This document shows, piece after piece, positions 56,371-64,000 of a DNA stretch of 64,000 nt (position 1 is its first letter; each line of letters opens with the position of its first letter). Under the pieces are notes generated by a model that worked only from the letters and a program-made list of their open reading frames with translations, had not been told where the DNA came from and did not search any database. The position numbers and the translations under genes are program-made. Origin of the DNA: Clostridium cadaveris (lineage in GTDB: Bacteria > Bacillota > Clostridia > Clostridiales > Clostridiaceae); assembly GCF_020911725.1 (NCBI RefSeq), contig NZ_CP076620.1, forward strand, positions 1,554,501-1,618,500. The letters run 5' to 3'.

Positions 56371-57597
56371 ATGGAAAAAGGTTATATTGTTGGAATTGAT
56401 ATAGGAGCCTCAAATATTTATGGAACTATAGGAAAAGCTGATAAGCATGGTAAGCTAAAAATTTTAGCAAGTTGTTCTGTTAAATCTTATGGAATAAAAA
56501 GGAGTATTGTGACAGGAATAGATGCGCTTTCAGATTCTATAAGATCCTGTATTGCTAAAATGGAAGCTTTAGTTAATATATATATAGATGAGGTTTATAT
56601 AGGAATTCCAACGGGTAAGTGCAATTTTATATCTTCAACAGGAGTAATCGCTCTTTCAAATGACGATTATGAGGTGCTTGAAGATGATATAAAAAGAGTT
56701 TTAAAAAATGCTTCTGATATAAAATTGTCAAGAGACAAAACCATTGTAGATGTTATACCTCAAAGCTATAAAATAGATGAGAAGGATAATATCCATGACC
56801 CTTTAGGAATGAGGGGAAGCAGATTGGAAGTTGATGTAAAGGTTGCGGTGTCAGATTATAATTATATAAAGGACATATATAAAGCTGTAGAAAAATGTAG
56901 TGTAAATATAATAAAATCTGTAGTTCAATCTGAAGGAACATCTAAACTTTTACTTAGAGAAGAAGATTTAGAAGAGACAATAGCATTAGTAGATGTAGGT
57001 GCAGATTCAACTAATATATCTATATATGATAAAGGGTGTATATTAAGTTCATCTCAAATACTTTTGGGTGGAACGAACATAACTAGTGATATAGAATATT
57101 GTACAAATATCCCACTAATGGATTCTGAAAAAATAAAAATAAAGAGCTCGGAGTTTGATTCTGAGAATAAAGTTCTAGAATTTACTACTCAATATGATGA
57201 GAAAACTAAAGTTGACATGAAAATGATAGATGAAATAATTTATGCAAGAACTGAAGAAATTATTTCATTTATTATCAATGACCTTAAGAAAACAAAATTA
57301 TACGATGATATTGATAATGTAATACTTTATGGTGGAGGTATAAGTAATTTTAAATTTACTGAGGAAATATGGAAACGTATGTGCCCCAAACCTGTTTTTA
57401 TAATAGATAGTAAAAGTATTAATTTAGAAAATCCTTTAACAATTAACGCTTTGGGTATTGTTAAACATATGTATAATGAGTTAAAATTAAATAGTAAAGA
57501 TTTAATTTTAGAAAATGATATTTTGAATAAATCTAATGAGGATGTTAGAGAAAGTGCTATATTAAAAATAAGAAAGTTTTTTAGGGAATATTTCTAA
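56371..57597 (+). CDS. ftsA: Cell division protein FtsA
   Basis: A 408-aa actin-fold protein that tethers FtsZ to the membrane. VGIDIGASNIYGTIG is the phosphate-1 motif, the 1C/SHS2 subdomain occupies about residues 90-170, and IALVDVGADSTNISIYDKG and VILYGGGISNF give the second phosphate and adenosine motifs. The C-terminal ILKIRKFFREYF is a basic amphipathic helix fitting a membrane-targeting sequence. It is directly before ftsZ. It is quite diverged from the Bacillus protein, but context makes the call firm. AAGGAGGG lies before the ATG. Confidence 0.9.
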   Translation: MEKGYIVGIDIGASNIYGTIGKADKHGKLKILASCSVKSYGIKRSIVTGIDALSDSIRSCIAKMEALVNIYIDEVYIGIPTGKCNFISSTGVIALSNDDYEVLEDDIKRVLKNASDIKLSRDKTIVDVIPQSYKIDEKDNIHDPLGMRGSRLEVDVKVAVSDYNYIKDIYKAVEKCSVNIIKSVVQSEGTSKLLLREEDLEETIALVDVGADSTNISIYDKGCILSSSQILLGGTNITSDIEYCTNIPLMDSEKIKIKSSEFDSENKVLEFTTQYDEKTKVDMKMIDEIIYARTEEIISFIINDLKKTKLYDDIDNVILYGGGISNFKFTEEIWKRMCPKPVFIIDSKSINLENPLTINALGIVKHMYNELKLNSKDLILENDILNKSNEDVRESAILKIRKFFREYF

Positions 57598-57612
57598 AGA
57601 GGAGGAATTACG

Positions 57613-58737
57613 TTGTTAGATTTTGATGTTGATGTACAGCAGTTTGCAAATATAAAAGTAATTGGATGTGGTGGCGGAGGAAATAACGCTGTCAATAGAA
57701 TGATAATTGAAGGTTTAAAAAACGTAGAATTTATAGCTATAAATACTGATAAGCAGGCTCTTATGCTTTCTCATGCTACTCAAAAGATTCAAATAGGAGA
57801 CAAGCTTACAAAAGGACTAGGAGCTGGAGCGAATCCAGAAGTAGGACAAAAAGCTGCTGAAGAGAGCAAAGAGGAAATATCTCAAGCAATTAAAGGTGCA
57901 GATATGGTATTTATAACTGCAGGAATGGGTGGAGGAACAGGAACGGGAGCAGCTCCAGTAGTTGCTGAAATAGCAAAATCAATGGGGATTTTGACTGTTG
58001 GTGTAGTTACAAAACCTTTCCCATTTGAAGGAAGAAAGAGAATGCTTCATGCAGAAATGGGAATAGAAAATTTAAAACAAAGAGTTGATACATTAGTTAC
58101 TATACCTAATGAAAGATTATTAACTATGGTTGATAAAAAGACTACTCTTATGGAATCATTCAAAAAAGCGGATGATATATTAAGACAAGGTGTTCAAGGT
58201 ATATCAGATCTTATAACAATACCAGGACTTGTTAATCTAGACTTTGCTGATGTAAGAACTGTTATGTTAGATAAAGGATTAGCTCATATGGGTGTTGGTA
58301 TGGGAACAGGAGATAATAGAGCTCAAGATGCGGCAAAACAGGCTATTTCAAGTCCACTACTTGAAACTTCTATAGTAGGTGCTACAGGCGTTCTTTTGAA
58401 TGTAACAGGTGGATGCGATTTAGGTCTTTTAGAAATAAATGAAGCTGCAGAAATAGTTCAAGAAGCTGCAGATCCAGACGCTAATATAATTTTTGGAGCA
58501 GTTATAGATGAAAATCTTAAAGATGAAATAAGAATTACAGTAATTGCTACTGGATTTGAAAATGAAAAAGAAGCTATGGATCCTATAAGAACTACATATG
58601 CTACTAAGCAGGAAGAAAAGCCTGCATATCAAACTCCTGTACAACATGAGCTAATTCATGAGGAAGCAGCAGCTACTCGTGAATTCAATGATAATGATTT
58701 GGAGATACCAGCTTTTTTAAGAAAGCAAAGAAGATAA
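57613..58737 (+). CDS. ftsZ: Cell division tubulin FtsZ
   Basis: A 374-aa GTPase that forms the Z ring. The GTP-binding segments are [14 protein letters not shown] and [19 protein letters not shown], with the T7 loop region [11 protein letters not shown]. The C-terminal conserved tail [13 protein letters not shown], which binds FtsA, follows a variable linker. The start is TTG with AGGAGG seven bases upstream, 15 bp after ftsA. A perfect terminator follows. Confidence 0.97.
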   Translation: MLDFDVDVQQFANIKVIGCGGGGNNAVNRMIIEGLKNVEFIAINTDKQALMLSHATQKIQIGDKLTKGLGAGANPEVGQKAAEESKEEISQAIKGADMVFITAGMGGGTGTGAAPVVAEIAKSMGILTVGVVTKPFPFEGRKRMLHAEMGIENLKQRVDTLVTIPNERLLTMVDKKTTLMESFKKADDILRQGVQGISDLITIPGLVNLDFADVRTVMLDKGLAHMGVGMGTGDNRAQDAAKQAISSPLLETSIVGATGVLLNVTGGCDLGLLEINEAAEIVQEAADPDANIIFGAVIDENLKDEIRITVIATGFENEKEAMDPIRTTYATKQEEKPAYQTPVQHELIHEEAAATREFNDNDLEIPAFLRKQRR

Positions 58738-58760
58738 AAATATAATTAAAAACATATGAG

Positions 58761-58799
58761 AAAGTCATGATTACATTTAATGTAATCATGACTTTTTTT
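58761..58799 (+). terminator. Strong terminator of ftsAZ
   Basis: AAAGTCATGATTACAT (58761-58776) pairs perfectly over 16 bp with ATGTAATCATGACTTT (58780-58795) around TTA, then TTTT. Confidence 0.95.
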
Positions 58800-59129
58800 A
58801 GTATCATAGAAAATGGTTTAAAAAATGAACAATCAAGTTGTCCAATTTTAAATTTATTAATTCATTTATAGAAACAAGCATTAAATTCTTACTTATCCTT
58901 AATCTTCTATAAGTTATTGAAATAAACATATCATCATTCGATGTTATGTAAATTTTCTTTAACAATGATAATAATTCCTACAATTTTACCTTCTATAGCT
59001 TTAGCTAAAATACCAATATAAATATATAACAATGAAATCAACCTTTGTTTAAAGCACATATAAAGATAAAATTACAAGAAGAATAGTGTAAAAAAATGGT
59101 AAAACAAAAAAAGAATTAACCCTTTTAAA
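58800..59129. other. Gene-free gap between ftsZ and spoIIGA
   Basis: About 330 bp of very AT-rich DNA after the ftsZ terminator. No well-supported gene is visible. The minus strand can be read as about 50 codons from a TTG near 58963 to a TGA at 58804-58806 (segment ITYRRLRISKNLMLVSINEL), with a hydrophobic stretch IEGKIVGIIIIVKENLHNIE just upstream in a different frame. This could be a frameshifted remnant or chance. Confidence 0.4.
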
Positions 59130-59162
59130 ATGACAAAATTTTACTGGCTGTGGTTATATAAT
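59130..59162 (+). promoter_or_regulatory. Candidate Spo0A-dependent spoIIG promoter with long spacer
   Basis: ATGACA (59130-59135) and a perfect TATAAT (59157-59162) are separated by 21 bp. The well-known B. subtilis spoIIG promoter also has an over-long spacer (22 bp) and needs Spo0A. A TTTGTC (complement of 59132-59137) resembling half of a Spo0A box overlaps the -35. Confidence 0.5.
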
Positions 59163-59183
59163 AAATAAGAGGGTGATGTAAGA

Positions 59184-59987
59184 ATGAAGATTTATATAGA
59201 TGTTTTGCTTTTTGAAAATTTTTTAGTGAATTTATTTTTAATGTATATAACAAGTGAAACTATGAGTATCACTCCAAAAATAAAAAAGATGATATTTCCA
59301 TCCATCATTGCAGCATCTTACACATTAGTTGTATTTTTAAAAAATGAAAAATTTTTAAACTCTGTATTTTTTAAAATTGGGATTGTAGCAGTATTTTTAT
59401 ATTTATATTTTAAAATTAAAGATTGGAGATTTATAGTCAAGAGCTCTATAGTATATATTATGTATTCGATGATTTTAGCTGGATTATGTATCTTTATAGA
59501 TATGGAGTTAAATAATAGATTTTCTATAGAACTAAATGTTATAAATTTCTCTTATAAGCGTATAATGCTTTCTATCATGTTTATATATATTTTATTTAAA
59601 CGGCTATTATGTTACATAAAAGATAGGAAGATAATGAAAAAGCTTATATATAAAGTTGAAGTAGAAGGGGAGGGGTGGTCAAAGACATTCAATGCATTTT
59701 TAGACACAGGCAATGAACTTAGAGAGCCTGCTACTAACTTGCCCGTATTGGTTATAGAAGAAAGCGTTGTAAATGATGTACCTTTAGATAAGAAAAACTG
59801 TTTTTATGTGCCCTATGCTGTAGTAGATGGACAAGGTGGGAATATGGTTGGATACAAAATAAAAAATATAAAAATATATTTTGATGAAAATAATGTAAAA
59901 GAAACACAAGGGATAATATGTATTTGTAAAAATAAGTTAAGCATAGGAAATGAATATAGTGGACTTCTTTCACGAGGGTTAATATAG
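59184..59987 (+). CDS. spoIIGA: Sporulation sigma-E factor processing peptidase SpoIIGA
   Basis: A 267-aa membrane aspartic protease that cleaves pro-SigE at the forespore septum. Five hydrophobic segments occupy roughly residues 1-145, and the cytosolic protease domain has Asp174 in AFLDTGNELREP. The start MKIYIDVLLFENFLVNLFLMY is typical. It is shorter than the B. subtilis protein, as usual in clostridia. sigE follows 12 bp later with its own TAGGAGG. Confidence 0.94.
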   Translation: MKIYIDVLLFENFLVNLFLMYITSETMSITPKIKKMIFPSIIAASYTLVVFLKNEKFLNSVFFKIGIVAVFLYLYFKIKDWRFIVKSSIVYIMYSMILAGLCIFIDMELNNRFSIELNVINFSYKRIMLSIMFIYILFKRLLCYIKDRKIMKKLIYKVEVEGEGWSKTFNAFLDTGNELREPATNLPVLVIEESVVNDVPLDKKNCFYVPYAVVDGQGGNMVGYKIKNIKIYFDENNVKETQGIICICKNKLSIGNEYSGLLSRGLI

Positions 59988-59999
59988 GAGGAATAAAGA

Positions 60000-60716
60000 A
60001 TGATTAAACTATCTGTACTTTTAAACAGAGTACTTTCTAAATTTAAAATATTTTTCAATAAGATATATTACATAGGAATAAAGGGCAGCAATGATGTATT
60101 ACCACCACCTTTAACCAAAGAAGAAGAAGAGGATTTAGTAGGACAGTTAGTAAGTGGGGATAATGAAGTTAAGAGTACACTTATAGAGAGAAATTTAAGG
60201 CTTGTAGTGTATATAGCAAGAAAATTTGAAAATACAGGTGTAGCTGTAGAAGATTTAACCTCTGTTGGAACTATAGGGCTTATAAAAGCTGTTTCTACAT
60301 TTGATCCGCAGAAAAAAATAAAATTGGCCACTTATGCATCTAGATGTATTGAAAATGAAATTTTAATGTATTTAAGGAGAAATAGTAAAATAAAATCAGA
60401 AATATCATTTTACGAACCTTTAAATACTGATTGGGATGGAAATGAATTATTGTTATCAGATATTTTAGGAACGGAAAGCGATACTGTGTATAATTCAATA
60501 GAAGATGAAGTTGATAAGCAGCTTTTATGTGTTGCCTTAGACAAGTTAAGTGAAAGAGAAAAAGAAATTGTAAGATTAAGATTTGGACTTTCTGGTGTTA
60601 AAGAGAGGACACAAAAAGAAGTGGCTGATATGCTTGGTATATCTCAATCCTACATTTCTAGACTAGAAAAAAGAATAATAAGTAGACTACGAAAAGAAAT
60701 AAATAAAATGTTATAA
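60000..60716 (+). CDS. sigE: RNA polymerase sporulation sigma factor SigE
   Basis: A 238-aa early mother-cell sigma factor. An N-terminal segment of about 28 residues ([20 protein letters not shown]) is the inhibitory pro-sequence cleaved by Spo[15 protein letters not shown] follows, then [48 protein letters not shown] and a region 4 with [14 protein letters not shown]. It is co-transcribed with spoIIGA. Confidence 0.95.
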   Translation: MIKLSVLLNRVLSKFKIFFNKIYYIGIKGSNDVLPPPLTKEEEEDLVGQLVSGDNEVKSTLIERNLRLVVYIARKFENTGVAVEDLTSVGTIGLIKAVSTFDPQKKIKLATYASRCIENEILMYLRRNSKIKSEISFYEPLNTDWDGNELLLSDILGTESDTVYNSIEDEVDKQLLCVALDKLSEREKEIVRLRFGLSGVKERTQKEVADMLGISQSYISRLEKRIISRLRKEINKML

Positions 60717-60727
60717 GCTTGTCATTA

Positions 60728-60756
60728 GTATAAAATCCTTCTTGTAAGGAGATAAT
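60728..60756 (+). promoter_or_regulatory. SigF/SigG-type forespore promoter of sigG
   Basis: GTATA (60728-60732), a 15-bp spacer and GGAGATAAT (60748-60756) match the forespore consensus GYATA and GGnnAnAnT at every fixed position. It lies 35 bp before sigG, consistent with SigF starting sigG expression and SigG sustaining it. Confidence 0.8.
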
Positions 60757-60790
60757 TTTTAATGGAATTACTCTGAAGGGATGGTTACTT

Positions 60791-61564
60791 ATGATGATTA
60801 GCAAAGTGGAAATATGTGGAGTAAATACCTCGAAATTACCTGTGTTAAAAGAAAAAGAAATGAAGTCACTGTTACTAGCTATGCACAACGGTGATCCTAA
60901 TGCCAGAGAGACTTTTATTAAGGGCAATTTAAGATTAGTTTTAAGTGTTATACAGAGATTTAACAATAGAGGAGAAAACGTAGATGATTTATTTCAAGTA
61001 GGATGTATAGGTCTTATGAAGGCTATAGACAATTTTGATTTAAGTCAAAATGTTAGGTTTTCAACTTATGCAGTTCCTATGATAATTGGAGAAATAAGAC
61101 GATATCTTAGAGACAATAATTCTATAAGAGTGAGCAGGTCTTTGAGAGATATTGCTTATAGGGCTCTCCTTGTAAGAGATAAGTTTATAAATGAGAACAA
61201 TAAAGAACCTACAGTATCTGAAATAGCAAAAGAACTCAATATTCCAAGAGAAGAAGTTGTTTTTGCTTTAGATGCCATTCAGGATCCAGTATCATTATTT
61301 GAACCAATATACCATGACGGCGGAGATGCTATATTTGTAATGGATCAAATAAGTGATAATAAGAATTTAGATGATAGCTGGCTAGAAAATATCTCAATAA
61401 AGGAAGCAATGAAAAAATTAAATCAAAGAGAAAAATTAATATTAAATCTACGATTTTTCAGCGGTAAAACTCAAATGGAGGTGGCAGATGAAATAGGAAT
61501 TTCTCAGGCTCAGGTTTCTAGGCTTGAAAAAACGGCTTTAAAACATATGAGAAAATACATATAG
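60791..61564 (+). CDS. sigG: RNA polymerase sporulation sigma factor SigG
   Basis: A 257-aa late forespore sigma factor. VEICGVNTSKLPVL is a characteristic N-terminus; NLRLVLSVIQRFNNRGENVDDLFQVGCIGLMKAIDNFD, FSTYAVPMIIGEIRRYLRDN and SIRVSRSLRDIAYRAL are regions 2 and 3, and ISQAQVSRLEKTALKHMRKYI is region 4.2. There is no pro-sequence. Its own forespore promoter separates it from sigE, and a terminator follows. Confidence 0.96.
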   Translation: MMISKVEICGVNTSKLPVLKEKEMKSLLLAMHNGDPNARETFIKGNLRLVLSVIQRFNNRGENVDDLFQVGCIGLMKAIDNFDLSQNVRFSTYAVPMIIGEIRRYLRDNNSIRVSRSLRDIAYRALLVRDKFINENNKEPTVSEIAKELNIPREEVVFALDAIQDPVSLFEPIYHDGGDAIFVMDQISDNKNLDDSWLENISIKEAMKKLNQREKLILNLRFFSGKTQMEVADEIGISQAQVSRLEKTALKHMRKYI

Positions 61565-61565
61565 T

Positions 61566-61593
61566 GACCTTGGTTATCCAAGGTCCTTTTTTT
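61566..61593 (+). terminator. Terminator after sigG
   Basis: GACCTTGG (61566-61573) pairs perfectly with CCAAGGTC (61578-61585) around TTAT, followed by CTTTTTTT. Confidence 0.93.
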
Positions 61594-61668
61594 GTGTATA
61601 ATAATTAATTAGTAATTTATTTTAAGTATGAATCATATATTTTTTATAGGAGTAAAGGGGGAAGTGTT

Positions 61669-61932
61669 ATGGATATAAGTAGTATGCATTCGTTAAATCA
61701 TATAAGATCTATGGAAGTTATAGATGTAAATATGGGAGCTAAGCTAGGTTACATAAAGGATTTGAAAGTTGATTGTGATAAGTGCCAAATAATATCAATA
61801 TTGATGCCTGAAGAAAAAGTTTCTTGGTTTGGAAAATCAACTATGAGAGAAATACCATGGGAGAATGTAGTGAAAATAGGGGTTGATGTGATTTTAGTTA
61901 ATTATGATAAAAATATTACAGAAGAACTCTAG
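61669..61932 (+). CDS. YlmC/YmxH family PRC-barrel sporulation protein
   Basis: An 87-aa single PRC-barrel protein. IRSMEVIDVNMGAKLGYIKDLKVDCDKCQIISILMPE and FGKSTMREIPWENVVKIGVDVILV match the YlmC/YmxH family, which lies near sigG in many spore formers and is expressed in sporulation. Its function is unknown. An AAAGGGGG ribosome binding site precedes the ATG. Confidence 0.88.
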   Translation: MDISSMHSLNHIRSMEVIDVNMGAKLGYIKDLKVDCDKCQIISILMPEEKVSWFGKSTMREIPWENVVKIGVDVILVNYDKNITEEL

Positions 61933-62026
61933 AAATATAGTGAAAATTTAAAAGTTATGTGATTGAAAACTAGGCTTTTATTATTAAAATATTTATTTAA
62001 TATGCTCATTTATATTTATAAGAAAT

Positions 62027-62055
62027 ATTTAAGCGTTATTTAAGTACCATTTAAG
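62027..62055. repeat. Three ATTTAAG direct repeats with 11-bp period
   Basis: ATTTAAG occurs at 62027, 62038 and 62049, exactly 11 bp apart, one helical turn each. This looks like tandem binding sites for an OmpR-family response regulator, upstream of the WalR-like box and of prsA. Confidence 0.55.
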
Positions 62056-62070
62056 AGTTGCTTCCTTGAA

Positions 62071-62087
62071 TGTAACATAGCTGTAAC
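62071..62087. promoter_or_regulatory. WalR/PhoP-like response-regulator box upstream of prsA
   Basis: TGTAAC ATAGC TGTAAC (62071-62087) matches the WalR consensus TGTWAH-N5-TGTWAH exactly, within a 9-bp direct repeat TGTAACATA. PhoP boxes have similar form (TTAACA-type repeats with the same period), so the regulator is not decided. It lies 48 bp before the prsA ATG. Confidence 0.55.
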
Positions 62088-62134
62088 ATAAGTACATTAA
62101 GCTTAAAGAAAAAAGGAAAGACGAGGTACTTTAA

Positions 62135-63175
62135 ATGAAAAAAATAAAAGCAGGGGCAGTTATATTAGCAGGGGGATTAATCCTTACTTTAGTAGGATGC
62201 AACATGATAGAGAGAACTCCAGAATCTATTAAGAAGAGTGCTGTAGCTAAAGTTAATGGCAAAAATATTACATTAGAAGAAGTTGATTTAAATTTAAAAG
62301 AATTACTTGATACATTTAAAAGTAAATATGGAGAAAAATATATGGATAATCCTAAAATTGCTCAACAAATTTTAAATCAAAGAGAAAAAATATTAAATAA
62401 AATGATTAATGAAAAGATTTTGGTTGCTATAGCAGAAAAAGAAAAAATAGTTCCAAGTCAAGAAGAATTAACAAAAAAAGTTGATAATCAAATAGAAGGC
62501 TATAAGAATAAATACAAGGATGATGATTATAAAAAAACATTAGAAAAGATGGGATTTACTGATGAATCTTTTAAAGAATATTTAAAGAATAAAATTATAG
62601 GAGAAACAACAATAAACAATTTAACTAAAGATATAAAAGTAAATGAAGAAGAACAAGAAAAATATTATGAAGAAAATAAGAAAAAATTCATAGCAAATGA
62701 TGAAGGAATTCTTGTTAAGCATTTGTTGTTTGATAATGAATTAGATGCTCAAAAATTATATGATCAGATACAATCAAAAGAAACAACATTTAACGATGTA
62801 TATACAAAATATGAGAATAACAAATATGAAAATAAAAAACCTATTGCAGAAAATATAGGAGTGGTTTCTGAGAAAAATTCAAAGTTAATTAAAGAGTTTT
62901 TAGATGGACTGAAACCATTAAAAGAAGGTGAAATATCTAAACCTGTAAAAACTAAATTTGGATATCATATAATTCAAGCTGGAGCTACTTTTAAAAAAGG
63001 AGATCAGATGCAATTTAATGATGTTAAATCACAAATAAATCAGATACTAAATAACCAAAAAAAATCAAAAGTTTTAAAAGATGAAATGGAAAAGTGGAAG
63101 AAAGAGTTTGATGTAAAAATATATGATGATAATTTAAAAGGTGGATTAAAAGTGAATATTAACAGTAAAAAATAA
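62135..63175 (+). CDS. prsA: PrsA-like foldase lipoprotein (peptidyl-prolyl isomerase)
   Basis: A 346-aa extracellular lipoprotein. The signal peptide ends in lipobox LVGC (Cys22). A SurA-like N-terminal chaperone part (VAKVNGKNITLEEVD, ILNKMINEKIL) is followed by a parvulin domain at about residues 190-290 with ILVKHLLFDNE and KTKFGYHIIQAG. It helps exported proteins, including PBPs, fold outside the membrane. The parvulin domain is somewhat reduced, so isomerase activity is uncertain. The upstream WalR-like box fits a cell-wall role. A terminator follows. Confidence 0.9.
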   Translation: MKKIKAGAVILAGGLILTLVGCNMIERTPESIKKSAVAKVNGKNITLEEVDLNLKELLDTFKSKYGEKYMDNPKIAQQILNQREKILNKMINEKILVAIAEKEKIVPSQEELTKKVDNQIEGYKNKYKDDDYKKTLEKMGFTDESFKEYLKNKIIGETTINNLTKDIKVNEEEQEKYYEENKKKFIANDEGILVKHLLFDNELDAQKLYDQIQSKETTFNDVYTKYENNKYENKKPIAENIGVVSEKNSKLIKEFLDGLKPLKEGEISKPVKTKFGYHIIQAGATFKKGDQMQFNDVKSQINQILNNQKKSKVLKDEMEKWKKEFDVKIYDDNLKGGLKVNINSKK

Positions 63176-63200
63176 AAATTTTGAAAAACTTAAATATATA

Positions 63201-63231
63201 AAGGTGTCATTGAATGTGGCACCTTATTTTA
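63201..63231 (+). terminator. Terminator after prsA
   Basis: AAGGTGTC (63201-63208) pairs with GGCACCTT (63218-63225) with one wobble, followed by ATTTTA. Confidence 0.8.
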
Positions 63232-63386
63232 GTTGAAAAATTTTTTTATATGGCTGTAGAAAATTATATTGTTAATATAATTTTAATAATAGAAAAACTA
63301 ATTCTAATAATGAGTTGATAAAAAAATATATATTTAATATAATTAATAATGTTAGCAAACTATATTTAAGAAAAGGGCGTGAAGGT

Positions 63387-63842
63387 ATGAGATGTCCATA
63401 TTGCACACACGAGGAAAGCAAGGTAATAGATTCAAGATCAACAGATGATGATATGGCCATTAGAAGAAGAAGGGAATGCTTAAAATGTGGTAAAAGGTAT
63501 ACCACTTATGAGAAGATAGAAGATATTCCTATATTGATAATTAAAAAGGATTCTACAAGAGAAAATTTTGATAAAAATAAAATAGTTAATGGTCTTATAA
63601 AAGCTTGTCAAAAGAGACCAGTTTCTCGCAATCAAATAGAAACTATAGCTAATGATATAGAAAAGGTTTTGAGCAACAATATGGTTACAGAAATTAAGTC
63701 AGAAGAAATAGGCAATATGATAATGGAACGACTTAAGATTATAGATGAAGTGGCTTATGTAAGATTTGCATCTGTATATAGGCAGTTTAAGGATATAAAT
63801 ACCTTCATGGAAGAAATTGAAAATTTAATGTCAAAGAAATAG
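63387..63842 (+). CDS. nrdR: Transcriptional repressor NrdR
   Basis: A 151-aa repressor of ribonucleotide reductase genes. It opens with a zinc ribbon ([17 protein letters not shown], then [12 protein letters not shown]) followed by an ATP-cone domain ([26 protein letters not shown]) that senses ATP and dATP. ATG 63387 after GGGCGTGAAGG gives the canonical start MRCPYC; a longer upstream frame is not supported. No NrdR box was found here, so its targets lie elsewhere. Confidence 0.95.
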   Translation: MRCPYCTHEESKVIDSRSTDDDMAIRRRRECLKCGKRYTTYEKIEDIPILIIKKDSTRENFDKNKIVNGLIKACQKRPVSRNQIETIANDIEKVLSNNMVTEIKSEEIGNMIMERLKIIDEVAYVRFASVYRQFKDINTFMEEIENLMSKK

Positions 63843-63875
63843 AAGCCAAACTCTAATATAGTTTGGCTTTAAAAT
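63843..63875 (+). terminator. Hairpin after nrdR
   Basis: AAGCCAAACT (63843-63852) pairs perfectly with AGTTTGGCTT (63860-63869). The tail (TAAAATT) is weak, so it may be a partial terminator. Confidence 0.65.
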
Positions 63876-63952
63876 TATGTTAAAAGCAAGTTAAAATACG
63901 ATTAAAGCTATGGATAAGCTGTTGAAGGATGATAAAATAAGGGAGAAGAGTT

Positions 63953-64000
63953 ATGATAAAAAACATAGTAAATGGATATAAAGTAATAGAAATAGATTTG
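63953..64000 (+). CDS. 5' end of a gene cut by the window edge (possible YlmD/PgeF-type protein)
   Basis: GGGAGAAGAG precedes ATG 63953, and 16 codons (MIKNIVNGYKVIEIDL) run open to the edge. In clostridia a laccase-domain peptidoglycan-editing protein (YlmD/PgeF) often follows nrdR and begins in a similar way, but 16 residues cannot prove it. Confidence 0.45.
   Translation, partial: MIKNIVNGYKVIEIDL

Noticed and set aside
1-64000. CRISPR arrays, transposons, integrases, tRNA genes
   Set aside because: Scanned for regularly spaced repeats, transposase-like proteins and tRNA-like patterns; none were convincing in this window.

Overview
The window is about 30% GC, AT-rich and densely coded, with nearly every gene on the + strand. 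It carries a complete late-sporulation sigma set (sigK, spoIIGA-sigE, sigG), a YlmC/YmxH protein, a type II fatty-acid operon using FabK and a FabT-type repressor, and a split cobalamin-dependent methionine synthase. This indicates an anaerobic spore-forming Firmicute, most likely Clostridium sensu stricto or a close relative. No tRNA, rRNA, CRISPR array, transposase or integrase was seen.

Layout. (1) 1-4.2 kb is an accessory patch: the 3' part of a PglX/BrxX-type BREX adenine methyltransferase, a phage-like HD hydrolase and a pentapeptide-repeat gene remnant, with no pglZ or brxL downstream. (2) 4.2-13.1 kb is a galacto-N-biose/lacto-N-biose type locus: a divergent AraC regulator, two ABC permeases, a GH112 phosphorylase, a 52-aa membrane protein, a binding lipoprotein, an ABC ATPase and a HexNAc-type kinase. 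The transporter would import beta-1,3-galactosyl-HexNAc, the phosphorylase would split it to Gal-1-P plus HexNAc, and the kinase would trap the HexNAc. (3) 13.3-19.3 kb has a thioredoxin-like protein, an anchored protein of unknown function, a HAD phosphatase and a coiled-coil FtsX-type ABC exporter. (4) 19.4-23.8 kb has the MetH reactivation protein, MetH and a divergent DEAD-box helicase. (5) 23.8-33.7 kb is the fatty-acid cluster fabT-fabH-acpP-fabK-fabD-fabG-fabF-accB-fabZ-accC-accD-accA, with FabT-like palindromes at the fabT promoter. (6) 33.7-43.5 kb has rarA, iscR-iscS-iscU, a PRC-barrel protein, an AI-2E permease, a T-box-controlled alaS, ireB, ruvX, a DUF1292 gene and a Fur-family gene. 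(7) 43.6-50.9 kb has rnjA, typA with an attenuator-like leader, mltG, trmR, trhP and udk. (8) 51-64 kb is the cell-division and sporulation block: a class B PBP, sigK, pilT, a GT2 glycosyltransferase, ftsA, ftsZ, spoIIGA, sigE, sigG, the YlmC/YmxH gene, a PrsA foldase, nrdR and the first codons of a further gene.

No clearly new multi-gene system stands out. The points most worth checking are mainly regulatory: a terminator hairpin just after a promoter in the typA leader, an 11-bp-phased repeat array ending in a WalR-like box before prsA, a terminator arm that holds the PBP ribosome binding site, a hairpin between the Shine-Dalgarno and start codon of ireB, and the incomplete BREX neighbourhood at the left edge. 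Many CDS starts were moved from the longest ORF to the ATG/GTG/TTG that best fits a Shine-Dalgarno sequence.
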